A program made the position numbers and the translations under genes. Under the pieces are notes generated by a model. It searched no databases. It worked only from the letters and a program-made list of their open reading frames with translations, and was not told where the DNA came from. Below are positions 9,031 through 18,745 of a stretch of 45,417 nucleotides of DNA, in pieces; position 1 is the first letter of the stretch; each line of letters begins with the position of its first letter. The stretch comes from Rickettsia typhi (GTDB taxonomy: Bacteria; Pseudomonadota; Alphaproteobacteria; Rickettsiales; Rickettsiaceae). The stretch lies in contig CAMCRO010000003.1 in NCBI GenBank assembly GCA_945877265.1, positions 1-45,417 on the forward strand. The letters run 5' to 3'.

Positions 9031-9879
9031 TTATCTGTTTTTTAAGTATTTTAATGGGTCTACTGCGCTTTTACCTTCTCTTACAGCAAAATGCACAATA
9101 ATTTTCTCTGTGTCACCAGTTTTACCAGCTGCGCCAATTTCAGTTCCTTGAACTACTTCCTGCCCCTTAGAAACTGAAATAGAATCTAAATGAGCATAGG
9201 CTGTTTGTATATTATTAGAATGCGAAATTATTATGATATTTCCATATTTGGGATCTTTTGCAATATGTACGACCTTACCATTAGCAGAAGCAACCACCTT
9301 CTCCCCTGCCACCGCTTCAAAATTAATCCCTGAATTTTTTATTCCATTAACTATTTCTCCAAATTGTGATAAAATTTTCCCATTAACTGGGTAAATAAAT
9401 AACTCGTTAGGTGTTAATGTTTCGATAGTTTTTTCTTGATCGCTAACAGACTGAGTCTTTTCTGGATCAGGGGATATTTCAGCTTTTTGCTCAGGCTGAG
9501 CTTCAGGTTTTGTTTCTTCTATTTTTTGTAATTCGGATTCTAATTCTCCTGAACCATCCTTTGTCTTGGGCTCTTCTGTCTTACTTACTACTACTTTATT
9601 ATCCTCTTCATTTTCTTCTTCGCTTGCAAATTTCTTATTATACTTTTGTGAGTTACTGTCTTTTAATACATGTTTTTCTTCATTAGAGTTATCTTGTTTA
9701 TTTTCTTCGCTGTTTTCTAATTTGATATCGAATTTTTTTGAAGATATAGAATCGCTATCGCTTTTTGCAGAAGAATAAGAAGAAATCCCACTCCTGTAGT
9801 CTATAGGAGCGGGCTCTTGAGAACCGCAAGAAGTAAGACTTAACAACAAAACTGCATTAAAAAAACGAATATTTTTCAT
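9031..9879 (-). CDS. LytM/M23-domain lipoprotein, NlpD-like amidase activator
   Basis: The 282-residue protein begins with a lipoprotein signal (hydrophobic residues 5-16, lipobox LTSC with Cys18), so it should be anchored in the envelope facing the periplasm. Residues about 25-155 are an acidic Ser/Glu/Lys/Pro-rich linker. Residues 162-282 form a LytM domain (YPVNGKILSQFG, YGNIIIISHSN, AYAHLDSISVSKGQEV, VDPLKYLKNR). The metal-binding motif is degenerate: the usual HxGID reads NSGINFE, so the first His and the Asp are missing. This matches NlpD/EnvC proteins, which do not cut peptidoglycan but activate amidases during cell separation. No LysM domain is visible. It follows bamA by 24 bases, which supports an envelope role. 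Confidence 0.88.
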   Translation of the reverse strand: MKNIRFFNAVLLLSLTSCGSQEPAPIDYRSGISSYSSAKSDSDSISSKKFDIKLENSEENKQDNSNEEKHVLKDSNSQKYNKKFASEEENEEDNKVVVSKTEEPKTKDGSGELESELQKIEETKPEAQPEQKAEISPDPEKTQSVSDQEKTIETLTPNELFIYPVNGKILSQFGEIVNGIKNSGINFEAVAGEKVVASANGKVVHIAKDPKYGNIIIISHSNNIQTAYAHLDSISVSKGQEVVQGTEIGAAGKTGDTEKIIVHFAVREGKSAVDPLKYLKNR

Positions 9880-9903
9880 ACTAAATCACTAAACCTTTTA
9901 ATA

Positions 9904-12207
9904 TTAAAAACTTGTAGAAAATCTAAAATGCCAATGCTGAGTTTTATCATAGGGCTCTTTTTTGATCGGTATAGCATAATCCAATCTGATTGGTGCAAAA
10001 CGTGTTACCCAGACAATCCCAGCCCCAACGCTCATCCTAGGAGCGGTAGAGTTGTATACGTCTTTTTTAGAATAGTTATTAGGATTTAAAACATCGAAAT
10101 CCCATAACGCGCCAAAGTCAGAAAAAACTGCGCCTTGAACGTTAAATTCTTTAGGTAAGCCTACTGGAAAGAGGAGTTCAGTAGATATTGTATAATATTT
10201 TTGCCCACCTAACGATTCTTTCGTTCTTTTATCTCTTGGTCCTAGCCCTGACGCTTCGAAACCTCGCATACTAAAGTCACCAAGATTAAATCTATCACTA
10301 ATACCTACTTTTTTACCACCATAACCGTTAATAGCTCCAACTTCTCCAGTTAGTTTAATTGTGTAATCATTATTAGAGAAAGATTTAAACGCTTTAAATT
10401 CTGCTTCATGCTTAAGGTATTTAGTATGACCTCCTAACCCTGAATCAGTTTCTGTAAACGATACAATATAACCATTCTTAGGCACCACAACACTATCTGT
10501 TTTATCGTAAGTTAAGCTGTTAGAAATAGCGGAAGTTACTTTTTTCCCATATTGTTCTCTAATGAACATAGACGGAGCGTCTTTGTCCCCACCACTCAGC
10601 CTATCTCTTTTTATTGTATATGTAATATCATGTCTTAAATCTGTTGCGAATTCGTAACCCATTCTTAAATTAGCGCCTACGGCTTGCAAGTTATAAGGAA
10701 GCTCGTCACTACCTTTAGAATCCATATTAAAAAATGTTATCCCTGCTAGTAAGTCTCTATCCATAAAATAAGGATCTATTACACCAGCATGGTAGCTTAT
10801 TTTCTTTCTGTATTTATCAACACCTGCGGTTAGATATTTTCCTGTACCTATAAGATTTCTTTCTACGAAATTCACTCTTCCCACAGGGCCTTCCATACTG
10901 TTATAACCCACCTCAAATTGTATAGAAGAAGTAGATTTTTCCTCGACTTTAATTGATATATCAGCTTTATTTTTAGCGGTCTCTGACATTTCTGTCTCTA
11001 CCGAAACTGTTTCAAAATAATCTAGATTCCTAATGTTTTGCTCACTTTTATTTACAGCGCTTCTGTTAAATAAATCTCCTTCGCTAACCTTTAATTGTCT
11101 GCGAATTGCATTATCGCGAGTCTTAAGATTTCCTTCAATTTTAATTTTATTAATATATGTCTTAGAACCTTTTTGAATTACAAATTTGATATTTACAACT
11201 TTGTTATCCCTATCGATTACTTCTTCGGGATATACTAAAGCACCAGTATATCCTTCATTAGAGAGCTTTTCATTTATTTGATCACTAATTTTCTCAATCG
11301 ATGCAGAGCTATATATTTCTCCTGTTTTAGCTGTTAGAAATTTTTGAAACTCAGCAGCATTAATTTCTTCAATATTACTTTCAATATTTATTTCTCCGAA
11401 ATTATATTTCTCTCCTTCATCTATAGTATAAGTAAGGGTGAAATGTTCTTTGGTAGGTGAAAGTTCGGCAATTGCAGAAACTACATTAAAATCGGCATAA
11501 CCTAGAGAGGTATAAAAACGCTTTAAGAGATATTTGTCATATTCCACTCTTTCTGGATCATACGTATCGCTTGTATCCATAAATCTAAACCAAGCTGACT
11601 CTTTGGTAAAAACTATAGAGCGCAGCTCACTATCTTTATAATTTATATTACCTACAAAATTAATATATTTAACAGAAGTTTTTGGCCCTTCTATAATATC
11701 GAATATGATTTTAGCTCTATTATTTTCTAATTCTTCAACTCTTGCATTTACCATTACAGCGTATCTGCCAGATTTTCTGTAAATTTCTTTTATCTTTTCA
11801 ACGTCAAATTTAATATCTGCTTTACTGAGCGAAGAACCTTGGTGGCATAAAAGGTCTTTTTGTAAGGTAGTGGTTTTAATTCTAGAGTTACCATTAAAGT
11901 GGATTTTAGTTACTAAAGGAGTCTCTTTAACATCAACTATGAGCACACCATTGCTAAATTTAATTGAAATGTCATCAAATAATTGGGTTGCATATAATTT
12001 TTTTATTGATTCACCTTGCATTCCAGCTGAAAATTCATCGCCTTTATGTAAAGCAAGGTAATTAACTACAGTGTCCTGCTCTATTCTTTGGTTGCCGGTA
12101 ACTTGTATATCCCTAATTTTTTCAGCTAAGACATTATTTCCTATAAGCAAGGAAGTAGATAGGATTAATGTTTTGATGTATTTTTTTCTAATAAATCGCA
12201 TTTTCAT
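9904..12207 (-). CDS. bamA: Outer membrane protein assembly factor BamA
   Basis: BamA is the essential outer-membrane insertase for beta-barrel proteins. I choose the ATG at 12207 (767 residues); a TTG at 12216 that overlaps the rseP stop would add three residues. A signal peptide spans about residues 1-29, ending before EKIRDIQVTG. Five POTRA-type segments follow to about residue 420, with typical VTKIHFNGNSRIKTTTL and INKIKIEGNLKTRDNAIRRQ stretches. The C-terminal barrel ends with aromatic-rich HWHFRFSTSF, the expected terminal strand. FNLGDFSMRGFEASGLGPRD holds the RGF motif of strand L6, conserved in the Omp85 family. It follows rseP directly, the usual order in proteobacteria, but the lpxD that commonly follows is absent here. 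Confidence 0.96.
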   Translation of the reverse strand: MKMRFIRKKYIKTLILSTSLLIGNNVLAEKIRDIQVTGNQRIEQDTVVNYLALHKGDEFSAGMQGESIKKLYATQLFDDISIKFSNGVLIVDVKETPLVTKIHFNGNSRIKTTTLQKDLLCHQGSSLSKADIKFDVEKIKEIYRKSGRYAVMVNARVEELENNRAKIIFDIIEGPKTSVKYINFVGNINYKDSELRSIVFTKESAWFRFMDTSDTYDPERVEYDKYLLKRFYTSLGYADFNVVSAIAELSPTKEHFTLTYTIDEGEKYNFGEINIESNIEEINAAEFQKFLTAKTGEIYSSASIEKISDQINEKLSNEGYTGALVYPEEVIDRDNKVVNIKFVIQKGSKTYINKIKIEGNLKTRDNAIRRQLKVSEGDLFNRSAVNKSEQNIRNLDYFETVSVETEMSETAKNKADISIKVEEKSTSSIQFEVGYNSMEGPVGRVNFVERNLIGTGKYLTAGVDKYRKKISYHAGVIDPYFMDRDLLAGITFFNMDSKGSDELPYNLQAVGANLRMGYEFATDLRHDITYTIKRDRLSGGDKDAPSMFIREQYGKKVTSAISNSLTYDKTDSVVVPKNGYIVSFTETDSGLGGHTKYLKHEAEFKAFKSFSNNDYTIKLTGEVGAINGYGGKKVGISDRFNLGDFSMRGFEASGLGPRDKRTKESLGGQKYYTISTELLFPVGLPKEFNVQGAVFSDFGALWDFDVLNPNNYSKKDVYNSTAPRMSVGAGIVWVTRFAPIRLDYAIPIKKEPYDKTQHWHFRFSTSF

Positions 12208-12212
12208 ATGTT

Positions 12213-13298
12213 TCAAAATAATAAAGCATTTATATCATTGGAAGTAGAAATTACAAATATAAAAATTATCAAGATAATTCCAAATTTATTCATAAGATTC
12301 ATTAAATTTGCGGATGGTTTTCTTCTGGCAATAATTTCATAAAAACAATACATAATATGGCCACCATCCAAAACTGGGATTGGCAGCAAATTGATAAAAC
12401 CTATGTTGATTGATATCATAGCTATAAATGCAACGAAATCTATAAGACCACTTTCTAAATTTTTTCCAGATTCATTCGCAATCGTTAGAGTCCCACGTAT
12501 TTCGCTTGTTGATCTTGTTCCAGTTATTATTTGCTTTAAAGAAATAAGAGTCATTTTAGAAATAGCCGTAATATCATTTAAAGCATAAGAAATTGCTGAA
12601 AATAAATTTAGATCAATATGAACTGGCTCTTTTGACATCACCCCTATTACTCCTACTTTTCCTAATATTTTGCCATTTTGATCTTTGATTTCTCTTTCGC
12701 CTGTTTTAAGATTTATGTTTATTATTTCATCGTTTCTTAAGATTTTTAATTTTATCAATGTGTTAGGTATTAAACTTACATGATGATATATTTCATCAAA
12801 CGATAAAATTTCCTTGTTATCTATAGCAAGAATTTTATCATCCTTCACAATTCCTGCTTCTACTGCTGGAGAATTTTCTAGCACTTTGCCTATCTCTGTT
12901 GAGACAATATTTTTGCCAAAGGAGTAATAGAGTAAAGTGATAATAATTCCGGCCAGTAAATAATTAGCTAATGGACCCGCAAATGCAATCAGAGCTCTTT
13001 TAATGGGAGATTGAAACGCAAAAGCTTCTTTTTCCAAGCGTAAAGCATGAGAAGTTAGAGTGTGATTGCTATAAATATTTTGATCGCCATACATTTTAAC
13101 ATACCCACCAAGTGGGAAAGCGCAAATTTTCCATATAGTATTATGTGAATCTTTGATTTGAAATAAAGACTTTCCAAAGCCAATAGAAAACTCTAAAACT
13201 CTTACTCCGCATAGCCTAGCTGCAATATAATGACCTAATTCATGTATGAAAACTATAATAGCTATAACTAATAAAAATCCAAAAATAGAAGTTAGCAC
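12213..13298 (-). CDS. rseP: Site-2 zinc metalloprotease RseP/MmpA
   Basis: This inner-membrane protease cleaves transmembrane segments of anti-sigma factors or other regulators; the Caulobacter homologue MmpA processes PodJ. The 361-residue protein has HELGH at residues 19-23 in the first membrane helix, supplying two zinc ligands and the catalytic Glu, and NLLPIPVLDGGHIMYCFYE near residue 310, supplying the Asp ligand. One PDZ domain lies between (GKVLENSPAVEAGIVKDDKI, about residues 138-157). E. coli RseP has two PDZ domains and is longer; one is common in alphaproteobacteria. The start is GTG at 13298, with AGAGAG upstream. Divergent nusB begins 57 bases away. It is the first gene of the rseP-bamA-nlpD-like run. 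Confidence 0.93.
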   Translation of the reverse strand: MLTSIFGFLLVIAIIVFIHELGHYIAARLCGVRVLEFSIGFGKSLFQIKDSHNTIWKICAFPLGGYVKMYGDQNIYSNHTLTSHALRLEKEAFAFQSPIKRALIAFAGPLANYLLAGIIITLLYYSFGKNIVSTEIGKVLENSPAVEAGIVKDDKILAIDNKEILSFDEIYHHVSLIPNTLIKLKILRNDEIININLKTGEREIKDQNGKILGKVGVIGVMSKEPVHIDLNLFSAISYALNDITAISKMTLISLKQIITGTRSTSEIRGTLTIANESGKNLESGLIDFVAFIAMISINIGFINLLPIPVLDGGHIMYCFYEIIARRKPSANLMNLMNKFGIILIIFIFVISTSNDINALLF

Positions 13299-13327
13299 TT
13301 TAAACTCTCTATAAAAAATCCTATAAT
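13299..13327 (+). promoter_or_regulatory. Predicted sigma-70 promoter of nusB-rlmE-era
   Basis: TTTAAA at 13299-13304 and a perfect TATAAT at 13322-13327 are separated by 17 bases. Transcription would start near 13334 and leave a short leader before the nusB ATG at 13356. AT-rich sequence raises the chance of accidental matches. Confidence 0.45.
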
Positions 13328-13355
13328 ACTATACAAATTTTCAAATTTAATATCC

Positions 13356-13835
13356 ATGACAATTATTAATTCAAAAACAGTAGCAAGAATTGCAGCAGTA
13401 CAGTTCGCGTATCAAATTAGTTTGGAAGAAGAATCTTCAAAACCAGAAGAAATAATATCAAAGTTATCCAGCTACTATAATGATAAAGAAATTTTGAATG
13501 ATTTAGATGAAAATGAAATAAAAATTAAGTTTAAACTAAATAGTAAGTTTTTTGTATCTTTAGCTCAAGAAATGCATTCGAATTTACAAAAAATAGATGA
13601 TTTGATTTCACTCTATTTGTCAGAGGATTGGAACTTTCAAACATTGCATATTACATTAAAAGCTATACTTAGGGCTGGTGTTTGTGAGATATTACTTTTT
13701 CCAGAATCACCGACAAAGGTAATAATTAATGAATACACTAATATTGCAGCTGACATGGTAAAAACTCAGGAGATAGGTTTTATAAACTCCATCTTAGACA
13801 CTATTGCAAGTAAAGTAAGGCGCGATGAGGCTTAA
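13356..13835 (+). CDS. nusB: Transcription antitermination factor NusB
   Basis: NusB binds boxA RNA with NusE (S10) and supports antitermination on rRNA operons. The 159-residue, all-helical protein begins with SKTVARIAAVQFAYQISLE, the usual first helix carrying the RRxARxxAxQxLYQ-like pattern, and ends with ILRAGVCEILLFPESPTKVIINEYTNIA, closely matching the family signature at the second half. Length is normal. It heads a plus-strand run and overlaps rlmE by 11 bases. The three genes nusB, rlmE and era all concern ribosome synthesis, so cotranscription makes sense. No ribosome binding site stands out before the ATG. Confidence 0.92.
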   Translation: MTIINSKTVARIAAVQFAYQISLEEESSKPEEIISKLSSYYNDKEILNDLDENEIKIKFKLNSKFFVSLAQEMHSNLQKIDDLISLYLSEDWNFQTLHITLKAILRAGVCEILLFPESPTKVIINEYTNIAADMVKTQEIGFINSILDTIASKVRRDEA

Positions 13836-14484
13836 GACTACAAAAGTAAAAACTGCAAAAAATCGATCAACCTCCTCTACTAAGTGGCTTAATAGACAGT
13901 TGAATGACCCCTATGTAGTGCTATCCAAAGCAGAAGGGTATAGATCGCGAGCTGCATACAAACTGCTTGAAATAAACAAGAAATATAATCTTATCAAGTC
14001 TAATTCTAGTATAATTGATTTAGGCGCGGCCCCAGGTGGATGGTCTCAGGTCGCTGCGAATATTACCAAAAATACAGGTAAAATTATAGCTATAGATTTG
14101 CTAGATATGCCTGAAATTAAAGATGTTGTCTTTTTTAAAGGGGATTTTTGTGAACCGGAAAATCAAGATAAAATAATTTTTCTTTTAAATGGAAAAGCGG
14201 ATTTAGTGATGAGCGATATGGCACCTAATACCACGGGACATAAAGCTACTGACCATCTTAGGATTATGGATTTATGCGAAAGGGTTTTTTATTTTGCAAA
14301 ATTTGCTCTTAAAACAGGTGGATCTATTATTATCAAAATTTTTCAAGGCGGAGCTGAGGCCCATGTTCTATCTGAGATAAAAAAGAGTTTTATATCAGTT
14401 AAACATTACAAGCCAGAAGCAAGTAGAAAAGACTCCTCAGAAATTTATCTTGTTGCAACTGGGTATAAAAATTTAGAAGAATGA
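13825..14484 (+). CDS. rlmE: 23S rRNA 2'-O-methyltransferase RlmE (FtsJ)
   Basis: RlmE methylates the 2'-hydroxyl of U2552 in the 23S rRNA A-loop during late 50S assembly. The 219-residue protein has the complete K-D-K-E tetrad: Lys in SRAAYKL, Asp in SDMAPN, Lys in IIKIFQGG and Glu in SSEIYLVATGY. The SAM-binding motif is IIDLGAAPGGWSQVA (about residues 63-77). A basic N-terminal tail (RLKTTKVKTAKNRSTSS) suits RNA binding. The start ATG lies inside the end of nusB, and the stop overlaps the era start by 4 bases, so the three genes are coupled. Confidence 0.95.
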   Translation: MRLKTTKVKTAKNRSTSSTKWLNRQLNDPYVVLSKAEGYRSRAAYKLLEINKKYNLIKSNSSIIDLGAAPGGWSQVAANITKNTGKIIAIDLLDMPEIKDVVFFKGDFCEPENQDKIIFLLNGKADLVMSDMAPNTTGHKATDHLRIMDLCERVFYFAKFALKTGGSIIIKIFQGGAEAHVLSEIKKSFISVKHYKPEASRKDSSEIYLVATGYKNLEE

Positions 14485-15452
14485 AAAAGACAGCTTTAAT
14501 AAGCATTTTAGGTGCTCCAAATGCAGGTAAGTCGACCTTACTAAACCAAATTATCGGGCAAAAAATTTCTATAGTAACTCCCAAAGTACAAACTACGCGT
14601 AGTATTATCAAAGGAATTTATACAAAAGAAGAAATCCAGCTCATCTTTCTTGATACTCCGGGCATATTTAATCCACAGAAAAATTTAGAGAAGGCAATGG
14701 TCAGAAGTGCTTGGTCTAGCATTTCTGGAGCTGATATAATATGTATATTAATTGACTTAAATGATAAAAAAACTTTTAAAAATGAATTTGACAAAATTCT
14801 CAAACATATCTCAACCTTAAATATCCCCAAAATTATAATTTTTAATAAAGCAGATACTCTTAAAGACAAAGGCAAAAAATTTCGTCAACCATTCAAAGCT
14901 GGAGCTTTAGGAAATGAAGAATTGACAGAGCTTAATATTCCTGAACAGCAACTTGAGAAACTTAAGGATATCTTAGCAAAATTTAATGATGAAGATTGCA
15001 TGTTTATTTCAGCTCGCGATAATATCAATATAGATAATTTGCTAGCGCGCTTAGCTGATTTAGCTCCAAAAGGCGAATGGCTTTATGCTGAGGATGAAAT
15101 AACTACAGCGCCAATGAGATTTTTAAGCTCCGAAATAACCAGAGAGCATCTTTTTTTAATGCTTTCTGATGAGTTGCCATATAATTTAACAGTAGAAACA
15201 GACTTATGGCAGCAAGTAAATGAAAATGAAGTTAAAATATACCAAAATATAATAGTAAATAGAGAAGCGCATAAAAAAATTATTTTAGGTGAAAATGGCA
15301 AGAAAATTAAGGAGATTAGTACAAGATCAAGAAAACTAATATCTGAAAATTTAGGGTTCAAAGCCCATCTATTTTTATTTGTAAAAGTTCGTGAAGATTG
15401 GGACAATAAATCTATATATTACAATAATATGGGTCTTTCACTTATAAAGTAA
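14481..15452 (+). CDS. era: GTPase Era, with extra insert in the G domain
   Basis: Era is a GTPase that binds the 3' end of 16S rRNA and aids 30S maturation. G1 is GAPNAGKST (11-19), G3 DTPG (58-61), G4 NKAD (122-125) and G5 SAR (177-179). The C-terminal KH domain has GENGKKIKEISTRSRK. The protein has 323 residues, about 22 more than E. coli Era. The excess lies between G4 and G5, roughly residues 129-153, a Lys/Gly/Glu-rich stretch starting KDKGKKFRQPFKAGALGNEE. The rest aligns well, so it should be active. A 68-base gap with no clear promoter or terminator separates it from chpT. Confidence 0.94.
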   Translation: MKKTALISILGAPNAGKSTLLNQIIGQKISIVTPKVQTTRSIIKGIYTKEEIQLIFLDTPGIFNPQKNLEKAMVRSAWSSISGADIICILIDLNDKKTFKNEFDKILKHISTLNIPKIIIFNKADTLKDKGKKFRQPFKAGALGNEELTELNIPEQQLEKLKDILAKFNDEDCMFISARDNINIDNLLARLADLAPKGEWLYAEDEITTAPMRFLSSEITREHLFLMLSDELPYNLTVETDLWQQVNENEVKIYQNIIVNREAHKKIILGENGKKIKEISTRSRKLISENLGFKAHLFLFVKVREDWDNKSIYYNNMGLSLIK

Positions 15453-15520
15453 TGGATTTTTCTCTATAACTGGATTAAGAATTAATAGAATAAGCTTATC
15501 ATATTCTAACGAGAAAGAAA

Positions 15521-16159
15521 ATGTTGTCAGATATCGAAATCAGCCAGTGCATTGCTACAAAACTATGCCATGACCTTGCAGGTACTATGGGAGCTATCAA
15601 TAGTGGGATAGATTTTATCTTATCTGATAACCCGGAAATGAGAAATAAAGCTATAGATTTAATCAAATCTAGCTCTGACCAATCCATCAATAGATTGGTT
15701 TTTTTTAGACATGCTTATGGAATTGCAAAATATAATGGAGAGGCTGACATCGAAAGCCTAAAAAAAATCATCAAAGATTTTTTAAAGGACTCAAAAGTAA
15801 CGTTAGACTTTCATGAGAAATATTTTCATATATCTGGGATTTTTATTTCTAATAATCTTAGCAAACTAATTTTATGCGCAATCCAACATGCTTATTTAAA
15901 TTTAATTCATGGCGGAACTATTTTTGTTAAAATTGAAAAACAACAAGAAAAGAATGTTATTGAAATATCAGCGATAGGTAACTCTCCAAAGGTTGATAAA
16001 GAAAAAGATGATATATTAAATGGTATTTCGAATAAATATGAGCTATGTACAAATAATTGCATTTCTTTTTTTGCGGCAAGGCTTAAAGAGATTTTAGGAG
16101 TAAAACTAACCACCAATACTCAAGAAAAAGATAAAGTAACTTATAAAATTGAATTTTAG
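15521..16159 (+). CDS. chpT: Histidine phosphotransferase ChpT
   Basis: ChpT relays phosphate from a hybrid kinase (CckA in Caulobacter) to the response regulators CtrA and CpdR. The 212-residue protein starts with the diagnostic helix: [20 protein letters not shown], with the phospho-accepting His17 followed by Asp18. The second half resembles a degenerate kinase ATPase domain ([29 protein letters not shown]) without the ATP-binding glycine boxes, as in known ChpT dimers. The family is typical of alphaproteobacteria. It lies in the same run as a hybrid histidine kinase at 18745, three genes away, a possible partner. A GAGA ribosome binding site precedes the ATG. Confidence 0.85.
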   Translation: MLSDIEISQCIATKLCHDLAGTMGAINSGIDFILSDNPEMRNKAIDLIKSSSDQSINRLVFFRHAYGIAKYNGEADIESLKKIIKDFLKDSKVTLDFHEKYFHISGIFISNNLSKLILCAIQHAYLNLIHGGTIFVKIEKQQEKNVIEISAIGNSPKVDKEKDDILNGISNKYELCTNNCISFFAARLKEILGVKLTTNTQEKDKVTYKIEF

Positions 16160-16173
16160 ACCTAGGAAAAATT

Positions 16174-17565
16174 ATGACTTTCAGAATCGAGTCTGACTCT
16201 TTTGGCCCAATTGAAGTCGAGGATTCAGTATATTGGGGCGCCCAAACTCAAAGATCTTTAATTAACTTTAATATAGGCTCTGAAAAAATGCCTGAGAGCC
16301 TTATTAAAGCAGTAGCATTGCAAAAAAAATGCGCTGCTAAAGTAAATAATAAATTAGGTATATTAAACAAAGAAATTTGTGATGGGATAATTGATGCAGC
16401 TCATGAGATAATTGAAGGTAAGTTTTCTAAGAATTTTCCTTTAAGCGTTTGGCAGACTGGTTCCGGCACACAAACTAATATGAATGTTAATGAAGTTATT
16501 GCAAATATAGTCTCTGAAAGAATGGGAGGCAAAAAAGGTGATAAGCACCCTGTTCATCCAAACGATCATGTTAATATGGGGCAATCTTCTAACGATTCAT
16601 TTCCAACAGCGATGCATATAGCGACTGTTGAAGAAGTACACAAAAACTTAATCCCCTCCTTAGAAAAATTGGAATCAGAGCTGGAAAAAAAATCTAAAGA
16701 ATGGGACAAGATTATCAAAATTGGTAGAACTCATTTGCAGGATGCAACTCCTATTACGTTAGGACAAGAATTTTCAGGATACAGCTATCAAATTAAATAT
16801 GGTTTAAACAGAGTTAAACATGCATTAGATTCATTGTATTATCTAGCTCAAGGCGGAACAGCTGTTGGTACTGGAATTAACACCAAAAAAGATTTTGGAA
16901 AATTATTTGCAGAAGAAGTTGCAAAAGAAACAGGACACCCTTATAAAACTGCACCTAATAAGTTTGAGGCTCTTGCTTCTAATGATGCTTTAGTTGAATT
17001 TTCTGGAGCACTTAATGTTCTAGCTGTAAGCCTTATGAAAATAGCAAATGATATCAGACTTCTTGCATCAGGTCCGAGATGTGGGATTGGAGAGCTTATT
17101 TTACCAGAAAATGAGCCAGGATCCTCTATAATGCCTGGGAAAGTTAATCCTACTCAGTGCGAAGCACTTACTATGGTCTGCGCTAGGGTTATGGGTAATC
17201 ATGTTACAGTTACAATTGCTGGATCTAATGGACATTTTGAGCTCAATGTTTTTAAGCCAGTAATTATATATTCGGTGTTACAATCAATAACTTTATTGTC
17301 TGATAGCTGTAATAGCTTTGTCGATCATTGCGTAAAAGACATGCAAGCTAATGTGGCAAGAATCAATAAAATAAGAGACGAATCCTTAATGTTAGTTACA
17401 GCTCTGAACCCTCATATTGGCTATGATAAGGCAGCTTCTATTGCAAAAAAAGCCCATCACGAAAATATAACATTAAAAGAGGCGGCGATAGAACTAGGTA
17501 TTTTATCTGGCGAAGAATTTGATAAAATAGTAAAGCCGGAAGATATGATAAATCCAAAAGGTTAA
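16174..17565 (+). CDS. fumC: Fumarate hydratase class II
   Basis: FumC interconverts fumarate and malate in the citric acid cycle without an iron-sulfur cluster. The 463-residue protein is complete: [15 protein letters not shown] at the start, [19 protein letters not shown] (substrate loop), [40 protein letters not shown] with catalytic His, and the superfamily signature [16 protein letters not shown]. Length is normal. It is the product-side partner of succinate dehydrogenase, whose genes lie at the right end of the window. An AGGA ribosome binding site sits 6 bases before the ATG. The thiolase gene follows after 4 bases. Confidence 0.97.
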   Translation: MTFRIESDSFGPIEVEDSVYWGAQTQRSLINFNIGSEKMPESLIKAVALQKKCAAKVNNKLGILNKEICDGIIDAAHEIIEGKFSKNFPLSVWQTGSGTQTNMNVNEVIANIVSERMGGKKGDKHPVHPNDHVNMGQSSNDSFPTAMHIATVEEVHKNLIPSLEKLESELEKKSKEWDKIIKIGRTHLQDATPITLGQEFSGYSYQIKYGLNRVKHALDSLYYLAQGGTAVGTGINTKKDFGKLFAEEVAKETGHPYKTAPNKFEALASNDALVEFSGALNVLAVSLMKIANDIRLLASGPRCGIGELILPENEPGSSIMPGKVNPTQCEALTMVCARVMGNHVTVTIAGSNGHFELNVFKPVIIYSVLQSITLLSDSCNSFVDHCVKDMQANVARINKIRDESLMLVTALNPHIGYDKAASIAKKAHHENITLKEAAIELGILSGEEFDKIVKPEDMINPKG

Positions 17566-17569
17566 AATA

Positions 17570-18745
17570 ATGAATGAAGTATATGTAGTTCTAGCTAAGC
17601 GTACGGCAATTGGTTCGTATCTTGGCTCTCTTTCTTCTCTCACCGCAACACAATTAGGAGAAAAACTAATTTCTCATATAATGAAAACTGCTAATCTTCC
17701 TGATGATGCAATCGATGAAGTGATTATAGGACAAGTTTTAACAGCTGGACAAGGTCAAAATCCAGCAAGACAAGCATCTATAAAAGCAGGATTAAGCAAC
17801 AAAACTCCGGCAATGACTATTAATAAAGTGTGTGGATCTGGACTAAAATCTATAGCTTTAGCTTACGATAGTATCGCATTAGGTTACAATAATCTTGTTA
17901 TTGCTGGCGGCCAAGAATCTATGTCTACAGCTTTTCATGGAGCATTAATTAGGCAAAATGTGAGGATGGGAGATATTAAACTAACAGATCTAATGTCTTT
18001 TGATGGTTTAACTGATGCATTTAGTTATAAAGCCATGGGTGTTACAGCAGAAAACGTAGCTGAAAAATATGCAATTACGAGAGAGGAGCAAGATATTTTT
18101 GCTTTAGACTCACAGCAAAAAGCTTCCAATGCTATTACTTCGGGTTATTTTAAAGCTGAAATTCTTCCTATTGAACAACAAACTAAAAAAGGCTTAGTGG
18201 AATTTGCAGAGGATGAATTTGTAAAACCTCAATCTACTTTGGAAAATTTGGCAAAATTAAGAACAGTTTTTAAAGAAAATGGTACTGTTACAGCAGGTAA
18301 TGCTTCTGGCATTAATGATGGCGCTGCAATGCTTTTACTTGCATCAGAAGATGCCATTAAAAAATTTAATCTTAAACCGATTGCTAGAATTTTAGGGCAT
18401 GCTGCAGCTGGAGTTGCACCTGAGATTATGGGTATAGCCCCTGCGAGTGCGGTGGAGAAGCTTCTTCTCAAAACAAAAACTAAATTGGATTCCATAGACT
18501 TAATTGAAGCAAATGAAGCTTTTGCATCCCCATCTGTTGCTCTAAATAAATTATTAGGATGGAATACAGATAAAGTAAATATTACCGGAGGAGCAATAGC
18601 ACTAGGGCACCCCATTGGTGCAAGTGGAGCAAGAATAGCTACTACCTTAATTCACAATATGCTGAGAAAACAAGAAAGAAAAGGGCTTGCTACTCTTTGC
18701 ATAGGAGGAGGTCTGGGTATCGCTATGAGCTTTGAGCTAATATAA
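17570..18745 (+). CDS. Acetyl-CoA acetyltransferase (thiolase)
   Basis: This 391-residue thiolase condenses two acetyl-CoA to acetoacetyl-CoA or runs the reverse reaction. The nucleophilic Cys is in NKVCGSGLKSI (about residue 88), the His in GGAIALGHPIGASGAR and the second Cys in LCIGGGLGIA; EANEAFA is also present. All catalytic residues are intact and the length is typical of PhaA/AtoB-type biosynthetic thiolases. No acetoacetyl-CoA reductase (phaB) or synthase (phaC) gene is nearby, so a role in polyhydroxybutyrate is possible but not shown. Its TAA overlaps the next gene's ATG by one base, linking it to the hybrid kinase. Confidence 0.92.
   Translation: MNEVYVVLAKRTAIGSYLGSLSSLTATQLGEKLISHIMKTANLPDDAIDEVIIGQVLTAGQGQNPARQASIKAGLSNKTPAMTINKVCGSGLKSIALAYDSIALGYNNLVIAGGQESMSTAFHGALIRQNVRMGDIKLTDLMSFDGLTDAFSYKAMGVTAENVAEKYAITREEQDIFALDSQQKASNAITSGYFKAEILPIEQQTKKGLVEFAEDEFVKPQSTLENLAKLRTVFKENGTVTAGNASGINDGAAMLLLASEDAIKKFNLKPIARILGHAAAGVAPEIMGIAPASAVEKLLLKTKTKLDSIDLIEANEAFASPSVALNKLLGWNTDKVNITGGAIALGHPIGASGARIATTLIHNMLRKQERKGLATLCIGGGLGIAMSFELI

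Noticed and set aside
15453-15520. Terminator between era and chpT
   Set aside because: The only inverted pair (AGAATA and TATTCT) has six bases, a nine-base loop and no following T-run.
18229-18615. Antisense open frame of 128 codons opposite the thiolase gene
   Set aside because: Its translation has no recognisable domain or ribosome binding site, and the opposite strand encodes a fully conserved enzyme.
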